A stretch of 64,000 bases of DNA, taken from NCBI GenBank assembly GCA_965178125.1, contig OZ237738.1:682001-746000 (forward strand), written 5' to 3'. The notes under the pieces were generated by a model. That model ran no database searches and had not been told where the DNA came from. It saw nothing but the letters and a program-made list of their open reading frames with translations. Both the position numbers and the translations under genes were made by a program. This stretch comes from Bilabrum cf. latius. Its lineage: Eukaryota > Bigyra: Bicosoecida > Bigyra > Bicosoecida. Position 1 is the first letter of the stretch; each line of letters opens with the position of its first letter. Positions 1 through 12,354 of this stretch are shown piece by piece.

Positions 1-3000
1 GCATCTGGGGCCGGCTCCTCCCTGTCCTCACTGGACGACATCACTGCCTTGCTGGCAGATGCAGGATCTCCGCAAGGCGGCATGATCGGAAGGTCCCAGG
101 CACTTGCGGCAGCTGCACAGGCAGCAGCGCTTGGTGGCTCCGCGCGTCCTCGGCAGGTGCGTCTGTGGGACTCAACAGACGACCCGGAGGATGGTCCCGT
201 GGATTGGGACGAGGTGCCCATCATCATCGAGTCCAAGAGCAAGCAGCCGCCTCCCACTCGCAAGGCTCGTGGGTCTGGCTTTATCCCCTACGATCAGAGC
301 ATCGAGTACGGTGGTGGTCGCACGCTTCGTAGCTATCAGGTGGAGGGTCTGAACTGGTTGCTGGCTGCGTGGCATGGTCGGCGCAACGTCATCCTCGCTG
401 ATGAAATGGGCCTCGGGAAGACGGCTCAGATCATCTCGTATTTTGAGCACCTGCACCGAGCCGACGGAGTGAAGGGTCCTTTCTTGGTCATCGCTCCCCT
501 GAGCACGATTGCCCATTGGAGGCGAGAGACCGAAGCGTGGACGGATATGCAGGCTTGCGTCTACCACGGCAGCGGTGGCCTCGGCAAGACAGGTTCTGAG
601 GTCCGCGCGATGATCCGGGAATGGGAGTGGTACTATCCTGGCTACGCCAAAGAGCCGGCCGCACTTCGGTTTGACGTGCTGATCACAACGTATGAGATCG
701 CCATCCAGGACGTGGAGCACCTGGCAAACATTCCGTGGGTGGTCATGGTAGTTGACGAGGGTCACAGGCTGCGGGGAGCAAGCAGCAAGCTGAAGGAGGT
801 GCTGCAGGGACACCTCTACAACGACCGCGGTGACATTGCCGAGAAGGGCATCGAGGCAGACTTCAGGGTGCTGCTGACCGGCACGCCCCTGCAGAACAGC
901 ATGGCTGAGCTGTGGTCTCTACTGAACTTCCTTGAGCCCGATCTCTTCGACAACTTGGAACAGTTCAACGACGAGTTTGGCGAGCTGCGCACCCAGGAGC
1001 AGGTTGGCAAGCTTCAGCGCATGCTGGCGCCGCACCTCCTACGCCGAGTCAAGGAAGACGTGGAGAAGAGCATCCCCCGCAAGGAAGAAACCATCATTGA
1101 GGTGGAGCTCACCCTCGTGCAGAAACAGTACTACCGGGCTATTCTCGAGAGGAACCGTCTCTTCTTGTACCGTGGGTGTGACAAGAGCAACCTTCCGGGC
1201 CTGTCCAACATCGAGATGCAGCTAAGGAAGTGCTGCAACCACCCGTATTTGATCAACGGCGTGGAAGACAAAGACGTGATAGACTTTGAGCAAGGATTGA
1301 GGCAGCAAGTCAAGGAGCGGAAGCCGGAGCTTGAGGAATTGCGGCGCAAAGAGAAGGCGGCCGCAAGGGGCATGCCAGTGGATCTGTCAGCTGCGACCGT
1401 GGCATCTGCGTCCTCTGCAGCATCATCTTTGTCTTCCTCGTCGGCAAGCGCGTCTGCCTCTGCCACTGGTGAATCCATGGGCGGGCCAGACGCCAAGCGT
1501 GATGGCTCCGGTCATGTAGCAGAGGATGCCGATCTCTTGAGGCTCCATCGCTTGCGACGTCTGCCGGGACAGCACCGTCGCATCGAACGCATGATCGAGG
1601 CATCTGGAAAACTTGTTTTGCTGGACAAGCTCTTGCCCAAGCTCAAGGCAGAGGGCAAGAAGGTGCTCATTTTCACCCAGATGGTTCGCGTGCTCGATCT
1701 CCTGCAGGAGTACTGCCACTACCGCAAGTACAACGTGGAGAGGCTTGACGGCAATATCACAGGCAATGCGCGGCAGGCGGCCATCGACCGGTTCCAGACA
1801 CCAGGCAGCGACTCTTTCGTCTTCATCCTAAGTACTCGCGCGGGTGGGGTGGGCGTGACATTGACTGCAGCCGAGATTGTGGTAATCTTCGACAGTGATT
1901 GGAACCCACAGAATGACTCTCAGGCGCAGGCTAGGGCACACCGCATCGGACAGACGAAGGAGGTCAAGGTGTATCGGTTGCTGACCCGTGACACATACGA
2001 GGCCACCATGTTCTCCAGGGCGTCGAAGAAACTGGCGCTGGAGCGCGCCATCCTCGGGGGTGGCGGGGGCGATGACGGACTGGAGGCCGCGGGCCCAGGC
2101 AGGAAGCGCAAGTCCCGCGGAGGATACAAGCCCTCCCCTGAGGAACTGGAGCAGATGCTGCGGGAGGGCGCGTATGGAGTGCTCTCCAAGAGCGGGGACG
2201 ACGCCTCTCGCAGGTTCCAGTCGGCTTCGATCGACGAGTTGCTTAGCCGCAACACTCGCACGATCGAGGTGCAGCAGGGCACGGGGTTCCGCGGCATGAA
2301 TGTGAGCAAGGCCCAGTTCTCCATCGGGGGACATCTCACGGGTGAGGGGGAGGTGGGCAAGCTGGACATCGATGCGGACGACTTCTGGGAGAGAGTCATG
2401 CCGGGGTACTAGAACTCCAGGAAGCTGCAGGAGCGACTTCGCGCCAAGCGTGAGGACGGAACGAGGGAACTGCAAGGTGCCGACCGCGAGACCAAGACGA
2501 AGAGGGAGGAGCTGCTCAACGACATTGGGACGCTCGTGGACAACCTCGTTGAGCTTCGCAAGCAGCAGAGCAAGGACAGCGAGGGCGCCAGGACGGGTGC
2601 GCTCCACGAGACAGAGGCCGAGATTTCCCGGACCTCGACACTGCTGCACATGGTGTCTGCCATGCAGTCGGTATTTAGTGAAACAGAGAGGGCGCGCGGA
2701 GATGCGCTGCAGATCAGGCTTCTAGGCGACAGGAATCGCCGTGCGGGACGGGCCTCCTTTGGCGGAGACAAGGCGAAGCAGGACAAGGAGCGGAGGAGCG
2801 TCCGGCAGAGGGGAAGGCGTGGTAGGCGCACCCGCGCGATCAGAACGGAGGAGGAGTACGAGGACGGCGAGGACGACGACATGGCAGGGCTTGGTGCCTC
2901 TGATGAGGAAGATGACGTTGGCGATGTGCTCGAGTCATCCGACGAGTCGGTCGCACAGGCGGAAGACTCGGGAGATGAGGCGTACATCGGGTACATCCCG

Positions 3001-3537
3001 AAGGGAGCAGGCAGGGGGAGAGGACGAGGCAGGGGAAGAGGTCGTGGGCGAGGCCGAGGCAGAGGCAGGGGCAGGGGCAGGGGCAGAGGACGAGGCCGTG
3101 GTCGAGGAGGTAGAAGGCTGAGTCGACACCGCATGACCGGACCTGACGATGAAGATGCTCCCGTTCTGTCCCTGCGGGCTGAATTTGCCACTGGTGAGGA
3201 AGTTGCGAACGATGGCAACAGCAGGGAAGTCGCATCGCCTCATCGCGATGCTGGCGTAGATCATGCGATTGGGTCGAAGCGGCCGCGTGGTGAGGAAGAC
3301 GACGATGACGACGACGATGCGCTGGAAGAGGAGCTCTTGGGTGGCCTGGAAGACGACGATGACAGCGATGGCTTCCCTGCAGAGGGGCAGGCCGTGGCAA
3401 ACGGACACGGCTCAGGCTCAGGGCCTCCTAGAGCCGTCCGCATCGTGGTTGGTGCAGATGGCAAGCTCGCTGCGCAAACTGTGGGCAGCAACGGTACAAG
3501 CAACGGTACAAATGCGAACGGCGGTTCCGGTGAGTGA
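1..3537 (+). CDS. CHD-family (CHD6-9/Kismet-like) chromatin-remodelling ATPase, 5' part outside window
   Basis: ATP-dependent nucleosome remodeller of the SNF2/CHD family, acting in the nucleus. The frame is open from base 1, so the N-terminus (where CHD chromodomains would be) lies upstream. Visible in order: the conserved entry into the ATPase (LRSYQVEGLNWL, about 331-366), Walker A DEMGLGKT (about 400-423), the DEGH box (DEAH variant, about 751-765), then the helicase C half with STRAGGVGVTL and the arginine-finger motif QAQARAHRIGQ near 1920-1960. The stretch PRKEETIIEVELT plus LRKCCNHPYLING resembles CHD6-9 more than CHD1 or CHD3-5. A TAG at 2410-2412 must be read as Gln; the same frame then continues through an acidic and RG-rich tail (RG repeats about 3000-3110, Asp/Glu runs about 3290-3360) to TGA at 3535-3537. 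It is convergent with the NSF-like gene, 103 bp away. Subfamily assignment is inferred from motif memory. Confidence 0.9.
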
Positions 3538-3640
3538 TCGACGAAAACCGCACCAGTCCGACTGTGGTGGGGTCGATCCACCCACTAATTAGATGGATTA
3601 GTATTCGAATGATTGATTATGCACAAGTTGAATTTTTGGA

Positions 3641-5917
3641 TCAGTCGCGCAATACCTTGCCGTCACTGTCAATTTCAGCCTAAACGGGTAGCCCGAATGG
3701 TCGATCTTGACGCTATAGGCCGAGCAGGTCCAAAGCCTCATCCAGCACGATTGGATCGGCGTAAGATACCGAGATGCTTCTGTCAAAGTATACATGCTGG
3801 TCCTGCGGGCCACTGTGCCGAGCCATCCAGTGGATGTGACTGGCAATGCGGAGAACGTCTCCAACAGCACAAGACCAATCCCTGCCAAGCAAGCCAGCAA
3901 TGCCATCGATCTCATCCTAGTCGTCGCGACTGCCTACGCGCGGTCGCGAAACGGCAGATCTGGGCCTCGCAGAGACCAAGCTCCCTGGATCCGATCTAAG
4001 GATGACACCAAGGTCACGAAGCGACCTAGCAGATGACCACGGTCCCAGCAATGGCATCTCGACGCGTTTCGAGAACTGGCGCAACACGCCAACACCACTC
4101 AGTAGCTCTGGTCGACTTGTGGTGGCCACGAGGAGGAACCGCCCTGCCCAGCCGGACTGACCTGCGGTGTTGTCCTGCATGCGCTTCTGACCAGCCCTGG
4201 TTGGCTGGTCGATCGACGCGAGGATCGTTGACACCGTATGCAGAGTCTGGTGGGCGGCCTGCACGGAGCCTCCACCCGCACTCACAAGCTCCAAGATCCT
4301 GTCCACGTCCTCTAGGAGCACAACAGATGCTTTGAGCCCCTCCGAGCTGGACACACTCGACATTGAGGTGGCCGGCGACGGGTCGGTCCGCCGTTTCGCC
4401 ATTGACACAATCTCGAGTAGTGCTTGGCTTCTCTGGCTCTGGGGCAACTCCAGCAGCTCGTCTGGAGTCACCACTCGAATTCTAGGTTCTTGCTTGTCTG
4501 GACTGCCCTTCCCATCCAATCGCTGTGCTACCGGTCCAGCGTGCCGCCTCCTGGCTCTGCGATCTTGGGGGGAGCCGCCCTCTGTCGCGAAGTAGTGCGC
4601 TAGCTCCGATGCGATCGCTGATTTTCCCGATCGGCGAGGCCCGTGTAGAAGCAGTGACACCCCTGCATACCCGCGCGGCTTGGGTGGTTGCCCCGAAACG
4701 TGTCCAGGCGCCAGCGTCATCTTGCGAGACCCGCCACCGGACAGAGTGTGGGTCAGGCGAGCGCCCGAGTGGTCCGGCTGCGGCTCGACGGGATGCACAC
4801 CCCACGATGACGCGACGAACTACGCGGCCTGAGCAAGCGCCCTTCTCACGGGCTTGGCTGCCAGCAGTCCGCCTGGTTGCATGTGCTTCTTGATTTCGTG
4901 CGGAGTCATCACACCACGCTCCGAACCGTCCGACTCCGTGCTGGCTTCGCGCTCGTGCTGCTGGCACTCCTCCCTCGAGTCTGCCACGGCAGCCTCAAAG
5001 TCAGACCGCGTGACAGTCAGACCACGTGTGGAGAGACCGGCCGGGGCACCGCCACCTGAGGCTGTCCTAGACGCCATGTCGATGACTCTGCGGAATGATC
5101 GTTCCATAGCTCGTCCCGATGCATCTCTCACGATGCCCGCTACGTCGGCGCCGCTGCAGCCCTCCGCGGCCCGTGCGATGGCACCCAGGTTCACGTCACT
5201 TGCCATCACACCTTGGGACTTCATTTTCTCCGTGTGCACCTCCAAGATGTCCCTGCGGCCCGCCTCGTCAGGGTACCCGATCCTGACGTGCACTTCGAAG
5301 CGGCCCGGTCGAAGCAGCGCTGGGTCAATTACGTCCTTGCGGTTGGTCAGCCCAAGCACTAGCACGTTGTCTTGCTCCGACAGCCCGTCCATCTTGGCCA
5401 GTATCTGATCAACTACGCCGTCATAGAGATGCTGGGCTGGGCTGTTCTCCTCCCCAGCACCTGACCGCCTGGTGCACAGCGCGTCCATCTCGTCGATGAT
5501 GATCACGTGAAGGCCAGACGCCTCCCCTTTGGCCGCCCACTCCTGCTCAGCAGGGGCAAACAGGGCGCGCACATTGCCTTCAGACGCGCCAACATACTTG
5601 CTTAGTATCTCTGGCCCTGCCACGAAGCGCACCGAGCTGCTCTGCAGGTAGTCGGCCAGCCGCCTAGCAAGGAGCGTCTTCCCCACTCCGGGCGGGCCGT
5701 ACAGCAGCGCGCCCTTGACGTGGCTGGCACCCATCGCTCGCAGCGTGTGCCTCGGAATGGCCCTCGAAGCAAACAGCCTCCGGAAGAGCTCGCTGATTTC
5801 CTTGTCCAGACCCCCCACGCCGAGCTCGGACCGCGCGTCAAAGTCGAACGGGTTGAAGCGAAGCTCGTACGAGACCGCTCGCTCCAGCTTCAAATTGTGA
5901 ATTCGTTTCACGGGCAT
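3641..5917 (-). CDS. NSF: NSF-like AAA ATPase (D1-D2), N domain not found
   Basis: N-ethylmaleimide-sensitive factor-like hexameric ATPase that disassembles SNARE complexes after membrane fusion. Counting from the Met at 5915-5917: GIGGLDKE-type entry (residues 33-40), D1 Walker A GPPGVGKT (74-81), Walker B IIIDEMDALC (139-148), SRH with the LLRPGRFEV signature, then D2 with a degenerate P-loop GPRRSGKS (426-433) and the acidic box LLEDVDRI. TAG codons at 4820, 3917, 3713 and 3680 (low coordinates) are read as Gln; the end is TGA at 3641-3643, giving about 758 residues. The roughly 200-residue NSF N domain, which binds alpha-SNAP, is not recognisable upstream. Instead the same frame stays open into a secretory-protein ORF (5918-7327), so the true start is uncertain: either NSF starts here or an unrecognised splice separates two genes. 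The D2 half is more divergent than D1. Confidence 0.82.
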
Positions 5918-7327
5918 GCGTGGTTCAGTGCCTGCCGCCGCTCGCTGAGCCGATGTACCGCTGCTTGGGGCGCCCTATCCCGTGCTCCGCCCCCGAGCGA
6001 TGGTGCGATCATCCACAAAGTTGGCCCGCAGGTCGTTGCCCTCTCCGAAACCAGGAGGAATGGTGCACGTGAACGTGCCCGCCACAGACCGCTCGCAACC
6101 AGTGGCCTGCTGTCCCCCAATATGCAGAGAGGAGAGCCTCACGCCCAGGGAAAACTCACCGTGCAGCCGGATCTTTGCCCCTCCCCCGGTAGGACACCGC
6201 CTGATGTCGTCGACGAATCCGATCGGAGGCTGTGGCGGCTTGTTCTTGCGGTTGGCACTCTAACCATTCCCCGATTGCTGGCCAAGCTGCTGGCCAGAGT
6301 TGGGCTGCGTGCGAGCTCCCTGGGCTGCTCTCGGTCCTTGCTGCCCTAGGGGACCCCTAGGATCCTCTAGAGCACGCATCTGCCCGTCGTGCAGCGGCAC
6401 GTCACACCCTGAGATGCCCTTCAACGAAATAGGGGTATTCTGGAGATGGTGTGGCTGGGTGCTGCTCGCCTGCGCTGGCGGGGTCTGCCGGGCGCTGTGG
6501 TCGATGGCCCCGGCGGCTGGAGCGGACTACTTGCGAGAGCTCGATGATGTGGCTGCTGATGGAGGAGACCCAAGGGGAGCGTCTGTACCGGGCCCTCCGG
6601 CTTCAGAGGGAGTATTTCCTTTGGAAGGGGACTGGATCGGCGGCGGAGTGACTGCTGGGGAACCCTGCGGCGTTGCGCAAGCTGCAAACGCCGCCACTTG
6701 CACCCGGTACGTGCAGATGCCCTTATCAGTCCCCTCCCGAATCTGCATGAGCCGCGGCAGCGCTGCCGACCGATCGCAGTGCACTTCCAATGTGGTCTTT
6801 CGAAACTTTGCGGTGCCAGCTGTCGTTATGCCTTGGCATCGGGACCCGTCACGGTACTCCAGCGCAAATCCAGCACCGGGCTGGCCTGGGTCCAGCAGCC
6901 GTACGCCAAGGCTCTCGGGCGAAAATTGACCCCCAGCATCCACAAAATCGGCGATAGATACGCATGAACCAATGGCAGATGAATCAGAGGGGGTATGGGG
7001 CAAAGACTTGAGGAGAGTCTACTTCGGGGACTCCCCGACAGGGCGATTCTACTTGTCGACCTTGGGCGTGCGCAGGCACGAGATCGGTGCACAAATTCCG
7101 GTCCGAAATAGAGCCCCATTCTATCCTCCGACTCTACCAGTAAGGTAGCTGCCAAGAAGACCGTTCAAGAATGGAGCTTCGTGCCCCACGGCTGACAACA
7201 GTTGTCGGATCGACTCTCCACATCGCTTGGTCGAAAACTTCCACTGGTGCTCCGGCATTCGCCGATTTGCCAATGAAACACCCGAAAGAAGCAATAAAAA
7301 AATAGTCACAGACAGCGAATGCGCCAT
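5918..7327 (-). CDS. Secreted protein with NRF-like, MRH-like and IPT/TIG-like segments (3' boundary unresolved)
   Basis: Start chosen at ATG 7325-7327 because it begins a clear signal peptide (MAHSLSVTIFLLLLSG, cleavage after SLA). Next comes a Cys-containing segment resembling the N-terminal domain of nose-resistant-to-fluoxetine proteins (KRCGESIRQLL and GICAPISC), then a segment resembling a mannose-6-phosphate receptor homology domain (conserved Cys spacing, CDRSAALPRL and GICTYRVQVAAFAAC, about 6670-6970). A Q/P-rich linker follows, then an IPT/TIG-like Ig fold (IRLHGEFSLGV, IGGQQATGC, FTCTIPPGFGEG, about 6035-6180). In-frame TAG codons at 7121, 7049, 7019, 6527, 6260 and 5975 are read as Gln. 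There is no TGA or TAA before the NSF Met at 5917, so the 3' end given is only a limit. Domain names are by eye and weak individually; secretion is the firmest statement. Confidence 0.5.
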
Positions 7328-7625
7328 CACTGCGTATGCGCTCCCAGAGCGTTCAAATTGTGTTGCCACGACTTTCGCAATGATGGAGAGAAGCAATTCA
7401 GATGGATCGCACCGTGACCTGTTGCTGTGGTGTTGCAAGGCCGCACAAGGGTGATGATGTGGCTGCGGCAGTTGCGGTGCACTTTGTGTTATTGATCATG
7501 CTGCAAGTGCAGCCGTCCGCAGTTGGCATGTTTGATGGGCTAACCTGGAACGGCCTGCCCCAGGTGGGCCATTCCATGGGCAAAACCGCTAATTCAACAG
7601 CAAGGGCACATGTTCGAGGCCACAT

Positions 7626-10600
7626 TCACAGACGAACAGAAGCGGCGCCTGCAATCCTGCGAAGGACTCCAACACCGAGTAGCTTATCAACTTCCTCCCC
7701 GCGATCCGTTGTATCCGCTGCCCCTGTCGCACGCTCAGATGATCCAGAAGTGGACACCGCATCGACATCTTCTGGCTGTCCCATAGACAAGCCCTTGAGC
7801 AATTTTGTCATGTCTCGCATAACTTCTGCTTGCCTTCCTATTGCGTCCTACCTATCTGTTTCGATATCATTCCTCACCTGCGCCAGCAGAGCGGAAGCAA
7901 GACCATCGAGCTCGCGCTGCTCCCTCAGCTGCAACTCCGCCTCTGCTATCTGCTTCTCTAGAGATATACACATCTCAGCTTCTTCCTGCATCGCTTTCTG
8001 CAGCAAACCAGCATCAAATTCTGGACCATCCGCTCGTAAATCCACCTGCTTGGCTGAGACAGCGAAACGATCCAACCCTGCAAGCTCATCGAGCTGCGTG
8101 CTATCCGCCTCTGATGCCGATCCGCTGCCTGCTGGTTCTGCATTCGAGGCTGATTCGGTCGGGAGAGCAGAAAGCGCAGTATGATTGGTCTGAGGTTCCA
8201 AACGGCCACTGGGGTGGTCACTGTCCAGCAAATGGTGGCGGCCCTCAGAGAATCCTGTGGCCTTCGCTGTCGACGCTGACAGCCCAAGGATCTCTGCCAG
8301 TGTAACGTCGTCCTCGGTGCGCTTAAATGTACTGCTTCCATCAGACTATACAGTCTACGATTCTTTCCTAATGTAGTGTCTGTGACCGTCGTCGATAGCC
8401 ATCATGCTGCTGCCGCCGCCTGCCGTGGCACCAGACTGTGAATCTACATCTTGCGTGCCATCCTCAGAATCAGCAGCATATGCAGCCGAGAACTCTTTAC
8501 CAAGAAGTGCTTCCTCGCTCTGAACAGGCGAACTCCTTGGTAGGCCGCTATTTGCATTTCTAGACGGACATTCGGTCGACTGCTTGGACTCTGCTAAGCT
8601 AGACCTGGGTTGTTCTATCTCCTCTGATGCTGCCAGTGGATCAGCGCCCCCCCCTGCATCCAGAGCGGAAAAAGCCATGAGCTCAGTGCCCAAATCTGGG
8701 TAGTTGTCGATTCGCTGCGGAGCACCGTCACTGCTTGTCGTTCCACCACGGGCATGCATCGCGTCTTCCCCCCCAGGACCACGCAATCTACCTCTGGATG
8801 CCGCACTGGCAGTGTCGCTGGCTACGCTAGTCGAACCACGCCCCGACGACTACTGATCCTGATCCTGATCCTACTGCTGCACCCATTGCGACAAATCCAC
8901 TAAACCTCCGTCGATTGCAGGAGATTGTGACGACGAAACTCCTGAAGGTCCTTGCCAGCTATCATGCTCCAGCTGCAGCTGCAGCTGCAGCTGCAGCTGC
9001 AGCTGCGGTGGCACCGGAACCTGCCGTTCCCTCGCTGGCCGCCCCAGGCCGCCAGGGCTTGGCATCTGCGACATCGTTGGAGAGTACAGGATGCTTTCTT
9101 GCAATGCACTTCGGGCTCTAACTCGAGACAGGGGCGCGGCAGTGCTACCTCGTCTGTATTCTGCCAGCGCCTGCTCCTGGAGCGCCTTGAGCTGCTCCTT
9201 GGAGACTGGGCTGGCAAACCCACCCGACTCGCTATAAATGAATGAGGAAGCCTCTTCTGCCTATGGTTGCTTTCCTCGCAATTGAGGCGTCCTGCTTGGG
9301 GGGCTAGGCTAGGCACTGGTGATCGGAACTCCTGACGTGTCAAGACGGGTCGGTCTCTGCGATGTAGGACCGTCATTCGAGACAGTGCCAGCATGCGCAG
9401 AGGGTGAGACCGGCTGATTGGAATGGGCGGCCCTAGAATTGGACTACCCGCCCGTAACACACTCTATTTCTGCAGTAGACTCGCCCGTAGACTCTGTGTT
9501 GCCGAGTTCAAGGCTATTGTGCCTAGCTGTTGCATGGCTCTGGCTGGTGCTGGGAGCAGCCACGATGCCATCGCCATCAGATTCCCGCGCTGCTGAATCA
9601 ATCTCGCGGCCACTGCTAGCCTCAGCGGAGCTGCTAGCATCTGTGCCTACCACCTTGACTTTCACCTCAGACTTCAGGGGCGAAGTACCTGCGGAGGGTG
9701 GCTTGACGCCCCGCAGCACAGGCCGCTTCGGTGGCGGCGGGTGCTAGAGCCGACTGCTTGCAAGCGCACTATCTTTTTCCTCTCTTAGGACAGGCTAGCT
9801 AGCCTGCTGCTTAGAAGCACCAGTAGTGTCTATCCCGTCGATCTGCCTGGCAGGAGCTATCCCGTCGATCTGCCTGGCAGGAGGCTTAGGCGGCGAGGAA
9901 GTTCTCGCTGGAGGAGGAGGCGGAGGAGGAGGCGGCGATCCTTTTTTGGCTGCTGGGGCTACTGCAGCGGCGGCTTCCACCTGCTGGCTTTCTGAATGCT
10001 CGGCATGATCGCCAGCAATCTCGCCCACATGTCCCAACGAACCTCCAGGAGATCGAATGCTCAGACCTCTTGGCGGTTCGCCCTGATCCTTCATTGGCGA
10101 CTCATGGGCATAATCGCTTGTAGAGCTGCGAATAGAAGCAGCCTACTCACTGCCAACGGCATGCTCAGCTACATGGGTGTCTCTAACCTCAGCTACAACT
10201 CCATCAATAGAGTCGTGCAAGACATCCAAAGTCTGATCTGTCAGATCAGTCTCCACATCTGGTGCTCCGGGCAGAGCCATCCTCGAAGGGGGGGGTAGAG
10301 GTACGGATTCGCTCGCTTTGACCCCATCCTAAACTCCGCCCTTGCCCTTGCCCTAGCTCTTGCTCTTGCTCTAGCTCTTGCTCTTGCCCTTGGGTCCCGG
10401 CGGGGAGGCCTTGGCGCCGGCTGCATTCCCTGTGCTCTTGCCCTTGCACTTGCTCTTGCCCTTGGGTCCCGGCGGGGAGGCCTTGGCGCCGGCTGCCTTC
10501 CCTGTGCCCTTGCTCTTGCTCTAGCTCTTGCCCTTGGGTCCCGGCGGGGAGGCCTTGGCGCCGGCTGCATTCCCTGTTCCCTTGCTCTTGCTCTAGCTCT

Positions 10601-12302
10601 TGCTCTTGGGTCCCGGCGGGGAGGCCTTGGCGCCGGCTGCATTCCCTGTGCTCTTGCCCTTGCACTTGCTCTTGCCCTTGGGTCCCGGCGGGGAGGCCTT
10701 GGCGCCGGCTGCCTTCCCTGTGCCCTTGCTCTTGCTCTAGCTCTTGCCCTTGGGTCCCGGCGGGGAGGCCTTGGCGCCGGCTGCATTCCCTGTTCCCTTG
10801 CTCTTGCTCTTGCTCTTGCTCTTGCCCTTGGGTCCCGGCGGGGAGGCCTTGGCGCCGGCTGCATTCCCTGTTCCCTTGCTCTTGCTCTTGCTCTTGCTCT
10901 TGGGTCCCGGCGGGGAGGCCTTGGCGCCGGCTGCATTCCCTGTGCCCTTGCTCTTGCTCTAGCTCTTGCTCTTGGGTCCCGGCGGGGAGGCCTTGGCGCC
11001 GGCTGCATTCCCTGTGCCCTTGCTCTTGCTCTTGCTCTTGCCCTTGGGTCCCGGCGGGGAGGCCTTGGCGCCGGCTGCATTCCCTGTTCCCTTGCTCTTG
11101 CTCTAGCTCTTGCCCTTGGGTCCCGGCGGGGAGGCCTTGGCGCCGGCTGCATTCCCTGTACCCTTGCTCTTGCTCTAGCTCTTGCCCTTGGGTCCCGGCG
11201 GGGAGGCCTTGGCGCCGGCTGCATTCCCTGTACCCTTGCTCTTGCTCTAGCTCTTGCTCTTGGGTCCCGGCGGGGAGGCCTTGGCGCCGGCTGCATTCCC
11301 TGTGCCCTTGCTCTTGCTCTAGCTCTTGCTCTTGGGTCCCGGCGGGGAGGCCTTGGCGCCGGCTGCATTCCCTGTGCCCTTGCTCTTGCTCTTGCTCTTG
11401 CCCTTGGGTCCCGGCGGGGAGGCCTTGGCGCCGGCTGCATTCCCTGTTCCCTTGCTCTTGCTCTAGCTCTTGCCCTTGGGTCCCGGCGGGGAGGCCTTGG
11501 CGCCGGCTGCATTCCCTGTACCCTTGCTCTTGCTCTAGCTCTTGCCCTTGGGTCCCGGCGGGGAGGCCTTGGCGCCGGCTGCATTCCCTGTGCCCTTGCT
11601 CTTGCTCTAGCTCTTGCCCTTGGGTCCCGGCGGGGAGGCCTTGGCGCCGGCTGCATTCCCTGTGCCCTTGCTCTTGCTCTTGCTCTTGCTCTTGCCCTTG
11701 GGTCCCGGCGGGGAGGCCTTGGCGCCGGCTGCATTCCCTGTGCCCTTGCTCTTGCTCTTGCCTTTGGGTCCCGGCGGGGCTTTGGCAGCCGGAAGTGGCA
11801 TTGGTGCTTGGGACAACCCAGACGGCACGCTATGACCCCGTGGCAGCTTGCCAGGTTTAGGTGGGGATCTGTTGGGCTATGGGGGCAGCTTCCTGCTGGA
11901 CTCTTTTCGAAGCATTGAGCTGCTTCCGGTATCTTGCCCGTCATCGATCTTCACGAGAACTCTTTTCGACGGCTTCTTCGGCTGCCGTACAGACGCCACT
12001 CGTCGCACCCGCGGCTTGGTGGTGGGCTTTGCGGACAAACTTGGGCTAGATTTCATTCTGGAGAGTGGCCGGGAAGATACGCTGCCACCAGATGCTTGCT
12101 CGGCAGCATCCAAGTACGGTTGTTTAGATTTTCTCCTCGTCTTCTTTCCAGCAATTGAGAGTGATGGAGCTGCAGCACGCGGTGGAGCTGGCAAAGTTCC
12201 CTTCTTATTTTGAGGTATAGACTAATTTGGGGGTGGTGGTATCGCTTTGCGTGGCATGCAGCCACCAATGTTGGAATGTGCAACAGCCATATCGCCGCGC
12301 AT
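7626..12302 (-). CDS. Large low-complexity protein with Lys/Ser-rich tandem repeats, function unknown
   Basis: One frame runs without TGA or TAA from ATG 12300-12302 to TGA 7626-7628, about 1,558 residues, if roughly 27 TAG codons are read as Gln. I recognise no conserved domain. The N-terminal part is basic (KKTRRKSK, KKPSKRVLVK); the middle is a tandem array of Lys/Ser runs alternating with GTGNAAGAKASPPGPKG (see repeat 10335-11795). Then come a Pro run (about 9900-9945), a Gln-Leu dipeptide run (about 8970-9006) and a Glu/Gln-rich probable coiled coil near 7880-8000 (EEAEMCISLEKQIAEAELQL). The basic N-terminus and repeats would suit a nucleic-acid or cytoskeleton binding role, but that is a guess. 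Its start is only 52 bp from the borealin start on the other strand. An intron removing part of the low-complexity region cannot be excluded. Confidence 0.6.
8970..9006. repeat. (CAGCTG)n palindromic hexamer run
   Basis: Six uninterrupted CAGCTG units. The hexamer is its own reverse complement, so the stretch can fold on either strand. In the coding (minus) frame of the surrounding low-complexity gene it gives alternating Gln and Leu. Confidence 0.9.
10335..11795 (-). repeat. 72-bp coding tandem repeat array, 20 units
   Basis: Core sequence GGTCCCGGCGGGGAGG (plus strand) begins at 10393, 10465, 10537, 10609, 10681, 10753, 10831, 10903, 10975, 11047, 11119, 11191, 11263, 11335, 11407, 11479, 11551, 11623, 11701 and, diverged, 11767. 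Spacing is 72 bp except for two 78-bp steps and one 66-bp step, all multiples of 3. On the minus strand each unit reads GTGNAAGAKASPPGPKG followed by a Lys-Ser run whose length makes the difference. In 13 places a run carries TAG (Gln) where neighbours have AAG (Lys). Lines 10921-11220 recur unchanged 360 bp later (five units), so part of the array was copied as a block. Confidence 0.95.
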
Positions 12303-12354
12303 TTTGGTTCCGCTTTTCCCTACCGTTTGCAGAGCTTGCAATTCTCAGGTGACA
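12303..12354. promoter_or_regulatory. 52-bp divergent intergenic region
   Basis: This is all that separates the start codon of the low-complexity gene (minus, 12302) from the start codon of borealin (plus, 12355). Both 5' UTRs and any shared promoter must overlap the neighbouring coding sequence unless one start is wrong. No TATA-like element is visible. Confidence 0.4.

Noticed and set aside
10335-11795. CRISPR array
   Set aside because: Repeat and spacer are both conserved, spacing is codon-based, and the context is eukaryotic coding sequence.
10241-11944. 567-residue Arg/Ala-rich minus-strand ORF over the 72-bp array
   Set aside because: It is in a different frame from the flanking sequence and open only because the array has no stops there. 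The frame that continues on both sides gives the Lys-Ser / GTGNAAGAKASPPGPKG repeat.
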